Of a stretch of 64,000 nt of DNA, positions 10,429 to 17,790 are shown one piece after another. The notes under the pieces are model-generated. The model saw only the letters and a list, made by a program, of their open reading frames with translations. It ran no database searches and was not told where the DNA came from. This DNA is from Azospirillum soli (GTDB taxonomy: Bacteria; Pseudomonadota; Alphaproteobacteria; Azospirillales; Azospirillaceae), in assembly GCF_017876165.1 (NCBI RefSeq), contig NZ_JAGINQ010000002.1:124001-188000 (forward strand), written 5' to 3'. A program made the position numbers and the translations under genes. Every line of letters begins with the position of its first letter. Within the stretch, counting starts at the first letter, position 1.

Positions 10429-11289
10429 TCAGGCGCTCTCCTCCAGCGGCAGGCAGATGTCGGTCAGCCACTCTTCGGGAGGAAGGGACCGGCAGCTGTT
10501 CAGATACTCCTCGACGCACGGACGGTTGGCCGGCGTGTGGCCGCTGGTCGGCAGCCAGTCGCGGTAGAGCCAGCGGTAGGCGCCTTCCAGCTCCGCGTAG
10601 GGCCCCTTGTGGCGCAGCACGGCGTGCTTGCCGCCGGGGATCTCGATCATCTGAACGGCGCCGTCCTCCACGGCCTTCAGGTCCAGCATCAGGGCGGCCT
10701 TGGAGCGCAGCTTCTCCGGTGGAACGGCTTCCGGGTCGTCATAGTAGATGGCGAAGGAGCGGACCTGCGGCCCCATCAGTCCGCGGGCGGCGGCCCAGGT
10801 GTACAGGCGCTCGAACGCCGTGCCGATCTCCATATAGGGGCCGGCGTGGGAGATGGCGGCGACGCGGACGGTGGGAAGGTCGCGGATAGTCACGTCGTGC
10901 ATGATGGCCTCCGGGTTCTGGTCGGTGGGAACCGGAGGAACCAGGCGGCCCTGGCGCCGATAGGCGGCGGGGCTGATGCCGTAGCTTTGGCCGAAAGCGC
11001 GGGTGAACGCCTCCACGCTGCCGTAGCCGGCCCGCCTGGCGATGCGGGCGATCTCGTCCGTGCCGCGCACCAGATCGCCCGAGGCCCGGTGCAGACGGGA
11101 GCGGCGCAGCGTGTCCGCCGCCGTCTCTCCCGTCATGGCGCGGTAGATGCGGTGGAAGTGGTAAGGCGAGAAGCACGCGATGGCCGCCAGCCGCTCCAAA
11201 TCGAGCGGTTCGTCAAGGTGCGCGCCGATGTGCGTCACGACGCGCTCGATGCGACGGCCATAGTCCAGCAGGGTGTCGGGCTTGGTCAT
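10429..11289 (-). CDS. AraC-family regulator with GyrI-like effector domain (286 aa)
   Basis: Residues about 10-110 form a two-helix-turn-helix AraC DNA-binding domain at the N-terminus (LAAIACFSPYHFHRIYRAMTGE, then the second HTH AGYGSVEAFTRAFGQSYG). Residues about 130-285 form a GyrI-like small-molecule-binding domain (VRVAAISHAGPYMEIGTAFERL, ending in the ICLPL segment). This Rob/SoxS-like arrangement usually activates genes in response to amphipathic ligands. The start at 11289 is fixed by GGAGGAACC immediately upstream; a further upstream in-frame start lacks one. No target can be named. The divergent or adjacent genes are an asparaginase and a methyltransferase. Confidence 0.9.
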   Translation of the reverse strand: MTKPDTLLDYGRRIERVVTHIGAHLDEPLDLERLAAIACFSPYHFHRIYRAMTGETAADTLRRSRLHRASGDLVRGTDEIARIARRAGYGSVEAFTRAFGQSYGISPAAYRRQGRLVPPVPTDQNPEAIMHDVTIRDLPTVRVAAISHAGPYMEIGTAFERLYTWAAARGLMGPQVRSFAIYYDDPEAVPPEKLRSKAALMLDLKAVEDGAVQMIEIPGGKHAVLRHKGPYAELEGAYRWLYRDWLPTSGHTPANRPCVEEYLNSCRSLPPEEWLTDICLPLEESA

Positions 11290-11344
11290 GGTTCCTCCGT
11301 ACCCGAGCACCCTAGCGGGAGGCCTTTTGATCGCGCTTGCGGAC

Positions 11345-12454
11345 TTAAACCGCCCACCCTTCCGCCGGGCGGACCATGCCGACCTCCCGCCCGTTGCGGT
11401 TGGTGATCGGCGTGTTGAGCAGCTTCGCGGCGCGCGACCACTGCTCCTCGCTCAGCACCTTGGTGGCGCGGATCAGGGCGGCCATGGCGACCTCGCGGGC
11501 GCGGGGGGTGCCGTCGTCGATCTTCAGGGCGATGCCGATGCCCTCCTTCGGCAGGACGGCGCAGCCGACGCCCTCCGCGCCGCCCTTGACCAGAACGAGG
11601 CCGCCGGACGCCTGCATCATCGCCGTGTCGAAGGTGTCCTTGCCGGCGATCAGGTAGGGGTGGGCGCGCCACGCCCGGCGGATGCGGGTCACCGCCTCGG
11701 CGCGGGCGTCGGGCAGATCCTTCGGGTTGCCGATGCGGGCCATGGCGTAGGCGATGGCGCCCAGCGGGATGCCGATGGTCGGGATGGCGCAGCCGTCGAT
11801 GCCCCAGGGGGCGTGCGACAGATCCTGGCCGGTCATCTGCTCCATCACGCCCAGGATGCGCTGCTGCACCGGATGGTCGAAGCGGACGTAGCCCTTGGTC
11901 GGCTCGCCCTTGTGGACGGCGGTGGTCAGGAAGCCGGCGTGCTTGCCCGAGCAGTTGTTGTGGAAAGCGGTCGGCGCCTCGCCATTGCGGATCAGCTCGT
12001 GCGCGGTCTCGGTGTCGTAGGGCAGATGGGTTCCGCACTCGTAATCGTTCACGGTCAGGCCGATGCGCTTGATCCAGGCTTCGGCCAGGCGGGTGTGGCG
12101 GATCTCGCCGTTGTGGGAGGAGCAGGCGAGCGCCAGCTCCGCGTCGGTCAGCTGATAAGCGTCCAGCGCGCCGGTCTCCACCAGCGGGATCGCCTGCAAG
12201 GCCTTGATGGCCGAGCGCGGGTAGACCGGCGCCTGGATGTCGCCCCATTGCGCGAGCACCCGCCCGCCCGCATCGACGATGCAGGCGCGGCCACGGTGGA
12301 CGGATTCCACCATGCCGCCGCGCGTCACCTCGACGAGGATCGGCGCCTCGGGCGGGCCGGACAGATCGGCGTGACCCTCGGTTGGGGGCTGGTCGTGGGC
12401 GTGGCCGTGGGAATGACCGTGGCCGCCGCAGCAGGAGGAATGATCGTGGCTCAT
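11345..12454 (-). CDS. L-asparaginase, Rhizobium etli AnsA-type (class 3), with His-rich N-terminus (369 aa)
   Basis: Predicted to hydrolyse L-asparagine to aspartate and ammonia. It belongs to the R. etli type family, unrelated to the E. coli enzymes. Family-typical catalytic and metal-site elements are present: SxxK (S81-A-I-K84), CSSHNG around residues 111-116, Cys140 with His143, and Cys168 within NNCSGKHAG. The first 30 or so residues are an added tail with repeated His and Cys (HDHSSCC, GHGHSHGHAHD), which looks metal-binding and is not part of the catalytic fold. The start at 12454 lies directly downstream of a perfect 12-bp hairpin whose 3' arm contains the best Shine-Dalgarno candidate, AAGG. 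The gene is divergent from a TrmH-type methylase. Confidence 0.88.
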   Translation of the reverse strand: MSHDHSSCCGGHGHSHGHAHDQPPTEGHADLSGPPEAPILVEVTRGGMVESVHRGRACIVDAGGRVLAQWGDIQAPVYPRSAIKALQAIPLVETGALDAYQLTDAELALACSSHNGEIRHTRLAEAWIKRIGLTVNDYECGTHLPYDTETAHELIRNGEAPTAFHNNCSGKHAGFLTTAVHKGEPTKGYVRFDHPVQQRILGVMEQMTGQDLSHAPWGIDGCAIPTIGIPLGAIAYAMARIGNPKDLPDARAEAVTRIRRAWRAHPYLIAGKDTFDTAMMQASGGLVLVKGGAEGVGCAVLPKEGIGIALKIDDGTPRAREVAMAALIRATKVLSEEQWSRAAKLLNTPITNRNGREVGMVRPAEGWAV

Positions 12455-12462
12455 AGGGGAAA

Positions 12463-12492
12463 CCTTGCCTCGGGCCGAGCCCCGAGGCAAGG
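12463..12492 (-). promoter_or_regulatory. Perfect 12-bp hairpin at the asparaginase ribosome binding site
   Basis: CCTTGCCTCGGG (12463-12474) and CCCGAGGCAAGG (12481-12492) form a 12-bp stem with a 6-base loop. In the asparaginase mRNA the stem ends in AAGG, then TTTCCCCT and the ATG. It could mask the ribosome binding site, act as a transcription attenuator, or be a DNA operator shared with the divergent gene at 12557. Confidence 0.6.
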
Positions 12493-12556
12493 TGCCGCAC
12501 CGTCAGACCCGCCATGATGCCTGTGCGCGGGCCGAAACCAGTGATGATTTGCAGCC

Positions 12557-13141
12557 ATGCGTGGATATTTCGCCGTCGGAGTCGAGCGGATCAGCAAGCC
12601 GGGCAACGTCGGCAACCTGATGCGCTCCGCCCATGCCTTCGGGGCCTCCTTCTTCTTCGCCATCGACCCGGAGCCGGACCTGCGGGAGATGCGCTTCGTC
12701 GACACCTCGGGTGCCGCGGAGCATCTGCCGATGTACGTCTACGACCGGGTGGCCGACCTCGCCCTGCCCAGGGACTGCCAACTGGTGGGCGTGGAGCTGA
12801 CCGAGGACGCCGTCGATCTGCCGAGCTTCCGCCACCCGACGCGCGCCGCCTATGTGCTGGGGCCGGAGCGGGGCAGCCTGTCGGAGCCTCTGCAGGAACG
12901 CTGCGACCACATCATCAAGATTCCCATGAAGTTCTGCATCAACGTGGGCGTGGCCGGGGCCATCGTGATGTACGACCGCATGATCAGCCTGGGCCGCTTC
13001 GCCGAGCGCCCGGTGCGCGTCGGCGGCCCGACCGAGCCGTTGCGCGAGCACAAGCACGGCCGGCAGATCATGCGCAACGCCGACCGCCGTCGGCGCATGC
13101 GCGGGATCCAGAAGCCGGTCATCGCGGATGATGACGAGTGA
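12557..13141 (+). CDS. TrmH/SpoU-family RNA 2'-O-methyltransferase (194 aa)
   Basis: A SPOUT-fold, SAM-dependent RNA ribose methylase. The family motifs are visible in order: motif 1 KPGNVGNLMRSAHAFGA near residue 15, motif 2 YVLGPERGSLSEPL near residue 95, and motif 3 IPMKFCINVGVAGAIVMYD near residue 120, which forms the knotted SAM site. It lacks the N-terminal substrate-binding domain seen in RlmB, so it resembles the stand-alone tRNA/rRNA methylases. A basic tail (GRQIMRNADRRRRMRG) may bind RNA. The target nucleotide cannot be deduced. It is divergent from the asparaginase and ends near a terminator shared with the ChrR-type gene. Confidence 0.9.
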   Translation: MRGYFAVGVERISKPGNVGNLMRSAHAFGASFFFAIDPEPDLREMRFVDTSGAAEHLPMYVYDRVADLALPRDCQLVGVELTEDAVDLPSFRHPTRAAYVLGPERGSLSEPLQERCDHIIKIPMKFCINVGVAGAIVMYDRMISLGRFAERPVRVGGPTEPLREHKHGRQIMRNADRRRRMRGIQKPVIADDDE

Positions 13142-13150
13142 GCCCTATTT

Positions 13151-13173
13151 CCCTCTCCCGCCCCGGGAGAGGG
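13151..13173. terminator. Terminator between the TrmH-type and ChrR-type genes
   Basis: A perfect 10-bp stem, CCCTCTCCCG / CGGGAGAGGG, with a 3-base loop is flanked by TTT and AATTT. It sits between two convergent genes. Its CCCTC/GAGGG core resembles the arms of the larger intergenic repeats at 24730, 36593 and 55417. Confidence 0.7.
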
Positions 13174-13176
13174 AAT

Positions 13177-13839
13177 TTAGAACCTGATGAACGGGTTCAG
13201 GAAGCGACCCAGCGCGCCGGTCAGGTTCAGGCGGCCGTCCACGACGGCGAGGCACAGGCAGCCTTCCGGGTCGGCGACCGGACGGTGGCGCACCGAATCG
13301 TCGCCGACCGCCAGATCGCCGCGCGCGAATTGACCCAGCTCGTCGGTGAATCCGCCGTCCAGCACCAGCGTCAGTTCCAGACCATCGTGGGTGTGGTGCG
13401 GCGGGCCGACGCCGCCGCGCAGGCGCATCAGCCGCGCTCGCGCCGAATCGCCGGTCGGAATGTCCACGCAGGCCATGCCGGGCATCAGCGTCTTCCAGCG
13501 CAGCGCGTTCAGGTCGTCCCCGATGTAGCGGCGCAACGGTTCGGGCAGCAGCGGCGTCTCGACGGGTTTGGCGGGGCGCACGGGACGGGCGGCGCGGGGC
13601 ATGGGGGGATGCTCGTCCAGGCGGGCCAGAACGGCGTCCAGGCAGGACGGGTCGATCTCGTCCGGTTCGATCTCGTCGAGGAGCGCGCCGCCGACGGCCT
13701 CCATCTCCGCGACGTTCAGCCGGCAGCAGGGGCACAGCGCCAGATGTGTCGCGACGATGAGCGACGCCGCCTCGCCCAGGGCCCCGCCGGCGTAGTCGAT
13801 CAGCAGCGTGTCGCCGGGATGGTGGCTCGGCACGGTCAT
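13177..13839 (-). CDS. chrR: ChrR-type zinc anti-sigma factor with C-terminal cupin (220 aa)
   Basis: Predicted cytoplasmic anti-sigma factor that holds the upstream ECF sigma factor inactive and releases it on oxidative or singlet-oxygen stress. The N-terminal anti-sigma domain carries the zinc ligand motif H32-x3-C36-x2-C39 (THLALCPCCR). Residues about 120-200 form a cupin domain with the metal-binding PPHHTHDGLELTLVL segment, as in Rhodobacter ChrR. The start at 13839 follows GGGGAC. An alternative ATG at 13863 would overlap the sigma gene by 11 bases. The tight spacing indicates co-transcription and translational coupling. Confidence 0.9.
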   Translation of the reverse strand: MTVPSHHPGDTLLIDYAGGALGEAASLIVATHLALCPCCRLNVAEMEAVGGALLDEIEPDEIDPSCLDAVLARLDEHPPMPRAARPVRPAKPVETPLLPEPLRRYIGDDLNALRWKTLMPGMACVDIPTGDSARARLMRLRGGVGPPHHTHDGLELTLVLDGGFTDELGQFARGDLAVGDDSVRHRPVADPEGCLCLAVVDGRLNLTGALGRFLNPFIRF

Positions 13840-13852
13840 ACGGTGTCCCCGG

Positions 13853-14428
13853 TCATACTGCATCTCTCAGGGCCTTGCGCAGGCGCTCCATCGCCAGCCG
13901 CAGGCGCGACTTCACGGTGCCGAGCGGGATTCCCTGTTCGGCGGAAATCACGCTGTGCGGCTTGTCCTCGAAATAGGCCATGCGCAAAAGCTCGGCCTGT
14001 TCCGGGGGCAGTTCCTTCAGGGCCGCGCGCAGGCGGCCGTTGGTCTCCTGTGTCTCTACCTTATGGTCGGCGGTCTCCACCGGGTCGGGGACCAGCGCCG
14101 GGTCGTCCGGATCGATCTCCGGCCGCTGTTCGCGGCGCAGCACGTCGATCCGCTTGTTCCGGGCGATGGTGAACACCCAGGTGCTTGCCGACGCCTGGGT
14201 CGGGTCGTAGGTCTCCGCGCGGCGCCAGACCAGCAGCATCACCTCCTGCACCAGTTCCTCGGCCCCGCCCGCGTCGCAGCCCTGGCGCCGCAGGTAGGTC
14301 TTCAGGCGCGGGGCGAAATGGCCGAACAGCGCCGCGAAGGCGGCACGGTCCCTCTCTCGCCCGACCGCGAGCAGCAACGCCTCAAGCGCCTGGGCCGATC
14401 CGGCCGCCGGGGAACCCGTGTTCTGCAT
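13853..14428 (-). CDS. rpoE: ECF sigma factor, RpoE/ECF11-like, partner of ChrR (191 aa)
   Basis: Extracytoplasmic-function sigma factor with region 2 (AEELVQEVMLLVWRRAETYDP, STWVFTIARNKRIDVLRRE) and region 4 (LRAALKELPPEQAELLRMAYFE, GIPLGTVKSRLRLAMERLR). Directly followed by the ChrR-type anti-sigma gene, it should respond to singlet oxygen or peroxides, as in Rhodobacter sphaeroides RpoE-ChrR. The chosen start, MQNTGSPAAG, matches the expected family length. The frame stays open upstream through a 15-bp tandem repeat array to ATGs at 14617 and 14656, so an extended form with pentapeptide repeats cannot be excluded. A candidate self-regulated promoter lies at 14626-14655. Confidence 0.9.
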   Translation of the reverse strand: MQNTGSPAAGSAQALEALLLAVGRERDRAAFAALFGHFAPRLKTYLRRQGCDAGGAEELVQEVMLLVWRRAETYDPTQASASTWVFTIARNKRIDVLRREQRPEIDPDDPALVPDPVETADHKVETQETNGRLRAALKELPPEQAELLRMAYFEDKPHSVISAEQGIPLGTVKSRLRLAMERLRKALRDAV

Positions 14429-14455
14429 GCGCGCATTGAAGGCGAAGCGCCCGCA

Positions 14456-14555
14456 CGACACAAGCCCAGACGACACGGGCCCAGCCGACACGAGCCCGGA
14501 CATCCGAAGCCCACCCGACTCAACCCTACCCAATTCAACCCCACCCGACTCAACA
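14456..14555. repeat. Degenerate 15-bp tandem repeat, about 6.7 copies
   Basis: Consecutive 15-base units begin with CGACACAAGCCCAGA, CGACACGGGCCCAGC and CGACACGAGCCCGGA. They then drift to CATCCGAAGCCCACC, CGACTCAACCCTACC and CAATTCAACCCCACC, with a partial seventh unit. The period is a multiple of three. On the minus strand the units read without stops as pentapeptides such as VESGG, LVSAG and LVSCG, in frame with the ECF sigma factor. Confidence 0.85.
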
Positions 14556-14625
14556 TGGTGCGCGCGTCGGTTCTGTGCAAAGCGTGATTCCCGGTGGCGG
14601 AGGCTGCGCTGGGTCATGATGTCGC

Positions 14626-14679
14626 GTTCTACGCGAAGTCTTGCCGTTTGGATCATCGGGCTGTTTGGATCATCGGCCT
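14626..14679 (-). promoter_or_regulatory. Candidate ECF-type promoter with duplicated -35 element
   Basis: On the minus strand TGATCC (14650-14655) is followed after 18 bases by TAGAAC (14626-14631). A second TGATCC lies 17 bases further upstream (14667-14672), because the block GTTTGGATCATCGG is tandemly duplicated (17-bp units, 14646-14679). TGATC resembles the -35 element reported for RpoE-ChrR systems, suggesting autoregulation. Confidence 0.5.
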
Positions 14680-14781
14680 GCCGTGACCTTCTCCGACCGA
14701 CGACCCGGCGGCCCTGGCATCACTCTCCGATTTGGGGTAGTGTCCGCGCCATTCGAAAAACCACTGAGCAGTCGCACAACG

Positions 14782-15330
14782 ATGTTGCCTTTCCGCACCA
14801 TCCGTCGCGCCGCGGGATCGGCTTTGATCCTGGCCGGTTCCATTCTGGTCGCTTCGGCCACCACCGCGGGCGCGGCCGATCCGCGCTTGCTCGGCACCTT
14901 CAAGGACTGGAACGCCTTCGCGTTCGAGGAGAGCGGCCACAAGGTCTGCTACATCTCCAGCCAGCCCAAGAAGAAGGAGCCCGCCGCGGCCAAGCGGGGC
15001 GACGTCTACGTGCTGGTGACGCACCGCCCGGCGGAGAAGACGCTGGACGTGGTCAGCTTCATCATCGGCTATCCCTTCAAGAAGGACGCCGACACGACGG
15101 TCGACATCGCCGGCAAGTCGTTCAAGCTGTTCACCGACGGCGAGACCGCCTGGGCGCGCGACGCGGAAACCGACAAGGCCATCACCGCTGCGCTCCGCGA
15201 GGCCAAGGGCAAGCCGATGGTCGTCAAGGGCACCTCGACGCGCGGCACCAAGACCACCGACACCTACAGCACCGACGGTGTCGCCGACGCCTACGCCGCC
15301 ATCAACAAGGCGTGCGACGTGAAGCGCTAA
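14782..15330 (+). CDS. Secreted IalB-like (invasion-associated locus B family) protein (182 aa)
   Basis: A predicted periplasmic protein. A basic start (MLPFRTIRRAA), a hydrophobic core and a signal-peptidase site at TTAGAA-D give a cleavable signal peptide of about 33 residues. The mature part begins DPRLLGTFKDWNAFAFEESGHKVCYISSQPKK, a pattern typical of the alphaproteobacterial IalB family: a tryptophan-containing early segment, one Cys in KVCYI and one near the end in NKACDV, possibly a disulfide. The function is not established; family members are associated with envelope and stress phenotypes. It is divergent from the ECF sigma/ChrR unit and may belong to its regulon, which is inference only. 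Confidence 0.78.
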   Translation: MLPFRTIRRAAGSALILAGSILVASATTAGAADPRLLGTFKDWNAFAFEESGHKVCYISSQPKKKEPAAAKRGDVYVLVTHRPAEKTLDVVSFIIGYPFKKDADTTVDIAGKSFKLFTDGETAWARDAETDKAITAALREAKGKPMVVKGTSTRGTKTTDTYSTDGVADAYAAINKACDVKR

Positions 15331-15348
15331 AGCGATTCACTTGGTCTT

Positions 15349-15377
15349 TTGACTCTTTACGCTCATGGCCCTATCTA
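15349..15377 (+). promoter_or_regulatory. Candidate rlmN promoter placing the transcription start at the ATG
   Basis: TTGACT (15349-15354), a 17-base spacer and TATCTA (15372-15377) lie immediately upstream. Transcription starting about 7 bases after the -10 would begin at 15384 or 15385, where the rlmN ATG is, implying a leaderless mRNA. No Shine-Dalgarno sequence precedes the ATG. Confidence 0.5.
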
Positions 15378-15390
15378 GTGGGCCATGAGC
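15361..15390. promoter_or_regulatory. Perfect 11-bp inverted repeat spanning the -10 and the rlmN start codon
   Basis: GCTCATGGCCC (15361-15371) and GGGCCATGAGC (15380-15390) flank the 8-base loop TATCTAGT. The rlmN ATG (15385-15387) is inside the right arm, and the candidate -10 hexamer is in the loop. Confidence 0.75.
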
Positions 15391-16551
15391 GCCTCCAATC
15401 ATGCTGCTGCCTTTGCCCTGCCGGCGACCGATGCCGACGGGCGCAAGAACCTTGTCGGCCTGTCCCGCGACGAGCTGGAAGCCGAAATGCTGTCCATCGG
15501 CCTGGAGAAGTTCCGGGCCCGCCAGCTGTGGCACTGGATCTACCATCGCGGAGCGACCGACTTCGCGGTGATGACCACGCTTGCCAAGCCGGTGCGCGAG
15601 AAGCTGGCGGAGTCCTACGCCGTCGCGCGGCCCACCGTGGTGCGCGACCTGAAGTCGGTGGATGGCACCCGCAAGTGGCTGCTGCGCATGCCCGACGGCC
15701 AGGAGGTGGAGAGCGTTCACATCCCCGAGGAGGATCGCGGCACGCTCTGCGTCTCCTCCCAGGTCGGCTGCACGCTGACCTGCCGTTTCTGCCACACCGG
15801 CACGCAGCGTCTGGTGCGCAACCTGGACGCCTCGGAGATCCTGGCGCAGGTCATGCTCGCCCGCGACGCGCTGGGTGAGTGGCCGGCCCCGCCGGACGGG
15901 CGCATGCTGTCCAACATCGTCATGATGGGCATGGGCGAGCCGCTCTTTAACTACGAGAACGTCGCCAAGGCGCTGAAGATCGTCATGGACGGCGACGGTA
16001 TCTCCATCTCCAAGCGCCGCATCACCCTGTCCACCTCGGGCGTCGTGCCGGCGATGAAGCGCTGCGGGGAGGAGCTGAACGTCAACCTTGCCGTCAGCCT
16101 GCACGCCGTGACGGACGAGCTGCGCGACATCATCATGCCCATCAACCGGAAATACCCGTTGAAGGAGCTGATGGACGCCTGCCGCAACTACCCCGGCCTG
16201 AACAACGCGCGGCGCATCACCTTCGAATACGTCATGCTGAAGGGCATCAACGACAGCCCGGCCGACGCGCGGGCGCTGGTGAAGATGCTGGACGGCATCC
16301 CGTCGAAGATCAACCTGATCCCCTTCAACCCCTGGCCGGGCGCCCCGTACGAGCGTTCGACCGACAAGGCGATCCAGGTGTTTGGCGACATCGTCAACAA
16401 CGCCGGCTACGCCAGCCCGGTGCGCACCACGCGCGGCGAGGACATCATGGCGGCCTGCGGCCAGCTGAAAAGCGCGTCCGTGCGCCTGTCCGCCGCCGAC
16501 CGCGCCGCCATCGAGAAGGTGCTGGCCGAGAAGGACGCGGCGCTGGCCTAG
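15385..16551 (+). CDS. rlmN: Dual-specificity RNA methyltransferase RlmN (388 aa)
   Basis: Radical-SAM enzyme that methylates C2 of A2503 in 23S rRNA and A37 in some tRNAs. The radical-SAM cluster motif CxxxCxxC is C129-TLT-C133-RF-C136. The resolving or methyl-carrying Cys lies in the C-terminal [10 protein letters not shown] segment. Hallmark stretches [10 protein letters not shown] and [17 protein letters not shown] are intact, and the length is normal. The start at 15385 is the natural N-terminus, but it lacks a Shine-Dalgarno sequence and lies inside a perfect inverted repeat just after a plausible promoter. Confidence 0.97.
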   Translation: MSASNHAAAFALPATDADGRKNLVGLSRDELEAEMLSIGLEKFRARQLWHWIYHRGATDFAVMTTLAKPVREKLAESYAVARPTVVRDLKSVDGTRKWLLRMPDGQEVESVHIPEEDRGTLCVSSQVGCTLTCRFCHTGTQRLVRNLDASEILAQVMLARDALGEWPAPPDGRMLSNIVMMGMGEPLFNYENVAKALKIVMDGDGISISKRRITLSTSGVVPAMKRCGEELNVNLAVSLHAVTDELRDIIMPINRKYPLKELMDACRNYPGLNNARRITFEYVMLKGINDSPADARALVKMLDGIPSKINLIPFNPWPGAPYERSTDKAIQVFGDIVNNAGYASPVRTTRGEDIMAACGQLKSASVRLSAADRAAIEKVLAEKDAALA

Positions 16552-16656
16552 CACCGCTCCCCCTTCCCTCCTCGACCTTGTCCGCCGCGGGTGAACTCAT
16601 CCCACCCCTTCTCCGCCCATTTCATATGATTGGGGGGAGAAGGACTTCGCGGGGGG

Positions 16657-17559
16657 TCAGGCGTCGGCGAGCAGGTCGTCGTAGCCTTCGACGCGCTTCA
16701 GCATGGACTGGCGGAGCTTCAGAAGGGCGCGGTGTTCCAGCTGGCGCACGCGTTCCTTGCTGACGCCGAGTTCGCGGCCGAGTTCCTCCAGGGTGGCGCC
16801 TTCCTCGCGCAGACGGCGTTCCTGAATGATCGTGCGCTCGCGCGGGGACAGTTCGCCCAGCGCCTCGGCCAGCCATTGGGAGCGGGTGCGGCTGTCGCGC
16901 ATGCCGATCACCACCTCCTCCGGCGAGGGGCGCTGGTCGGCGAGAAAGTCCTGCCAATCCTCGTCGGAGCCGTCGGCCACGGGGGAGTTCAGCGACTGGT
17001 CGGAGGCGGACAGGCGCATCTCCATCGCCTCGACCTCGGTCACGTCCACCTGGAGTTCGCCGGCGATCCACTCGCGGCCTTCCTTGGTCAGGCTGCCGCC
17101 GCTGCCGTTGCCGCCCTGGCTGGCGCTGTCGATCTTAGCCCGCAGGCGCCGCAGGTTGAAGAACAGCGACTTCTGCGCGGCGGTCGTGCCGGTGCGCACG
17201 ATGGACCAGTTGCGCAGGATGTAGTCCTGCATGGCGGAGCGGATCCACCAAGCCGCGTAGGTGGAAAAGCGCACCTCGCGGTCCGGTTCGAACCGGCTGG
17301 CCGCCTGCATCAGGCCGACGTTGCCTTCCTGCACGAGGTCGCCCATCGGCAGGCCGTAATTGCGGAAGCGCGCCGCCGTCGCCACCACCAGCCGCGTGTA
17401 GGCCCGCACCAGCTCATGCAGCGCCCGCTCGTCGCCCACCTCCCGCCATTTGCGGGCGAGATCGAATTCGTGGTCACGAGTCAGCAGAGGCTCGCGCATG
17501 GACGCCTTGATGAAACTCAGGTTCGCTCGCTGAGTCTCGGGATCGTCGATATAAGCCAT
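16657..17559 (-). CDS. rpoH: RNA polymerase sigma factor RpoH (sigma32 family), 300 aa
   Basis: Heat-shock sigma factor directing transcription of chaperone and protease genes. The family-specific RpoH box is present as QKSLFFNLR at residues 129-137. Region 2 (DLVQEGNVGLMQAASRFEPDREVRFSTYAAWWIRSAMQDYI) and region 4 (LSPRERTIIQERRL, TLEELGRELGVSKERVRQLEHRAL) are complete. Alphaproteobacteria commonly have several rpoH copies, so this may be one of a set. Strong Shine-Dalgarno sequence GGAAGGGA. The leader contains a perfect 7-bp inverted repeat at 17603-17620. htpG, a typical target, lies 12 kb away in the same window. Confidence 0.95.
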   Translation of the reverse strand: MAYIDDPETQRANLSFIKASMREPLLTRDHEFDLARKWREVGDERALHELVRAYTRLVVATAARFRNYGLPMGDLVQEGNVGLMQAASRFEPDREVRFSTYAAWWIRSAMQDYILRNWSIVRTGTTAAQKSLFFNLRRLRAKIDSASQGGNGSGGSLTKEGREWIAGELQVDVTEVEAMEMRLSASDQSLNSPVADGSDEDWQDFLADQRPSPEEVVIGMRDSRTRSQWLAEALGELSPRERTIIQERRLREEGATLEELGRELGVSKERVRQLEHRALLKLRQSMLKRVEGYDDLLADA

Positions 17560-17602
17560 ACGTCCCTTCCTTCCCGTCTGGGCGGCCTTCGTCCTTTGGG
17601 TG

Positions 17603-17620
17603 GACTCCTTAGGAGGAGTC
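17603..17620 (-). promoter_or_regulatory. Perfect 7-bp inverted repeat in the rpoH leader
   Basis: GACTCCT and AGGAGTC are separated by TAGG, 44-61 bases upstream of the rpoH ATG. It is a candidate RNA hairpin or operator. It does not cover the ribosome binding site, so a simple thermometer is unlikely. Confidence 0.4.
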
Positions 17621-17720
17621 TTCGGTCCGTCGGTTCTTCACGGGATGCCGACGGTTGGGACAACAGCCGTTCCTTCGCCCTGTTGCATGCTGATACGCAC
17701 GACGGGGGTGCATCGGATCA

Positions 17721-17747
17721 CCGCCACCGGAAGGGAATCGGTGGCGG
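17721..17747 (-). terminator. Hairpin after the phosphatase-like gene
   Basis: A perfect 9-bp stem, CCGCCACCG / CGGTGGCGG, with a 9-base loop lies about 45 bases downstream of the phosphatase-like gene and upstream of rpoH. No T-run follows, so termination would be weak or rho-assisted. Confidence 0.45.
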
Positions 17748-17790
17748 ATGATCGCGGCGTGGTAAGCCAGGAAGATGAAGGGAGATGGGT

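Larger units (their letters stand above)
14429..14781. other. Intergenic region between the ECF sigma and IalB-like genes
   Basis: About 350 bases between divergent genes. It holds the 15-bp tandem repeat array and the duplicated TGATCC block described separately. No clear promoter is seen for the plus-strand gene. Confidence 0.6.

Noticed and set aside
16575..16645. CCTTCTCC/GGAGAAGG inverted repeat after rlmN
   Set aside because: Arms are short, the loop is over 20 bases and there is no T-run, so it is not convincing as a terminator.
17281..17300. tRNA T-loop-like GGTTCGAACC string
   Set aside because: It lies inside the rpoH coding sequence with no acceptor or anticodon stem; no tRNA or rRNA genes were found in the window.
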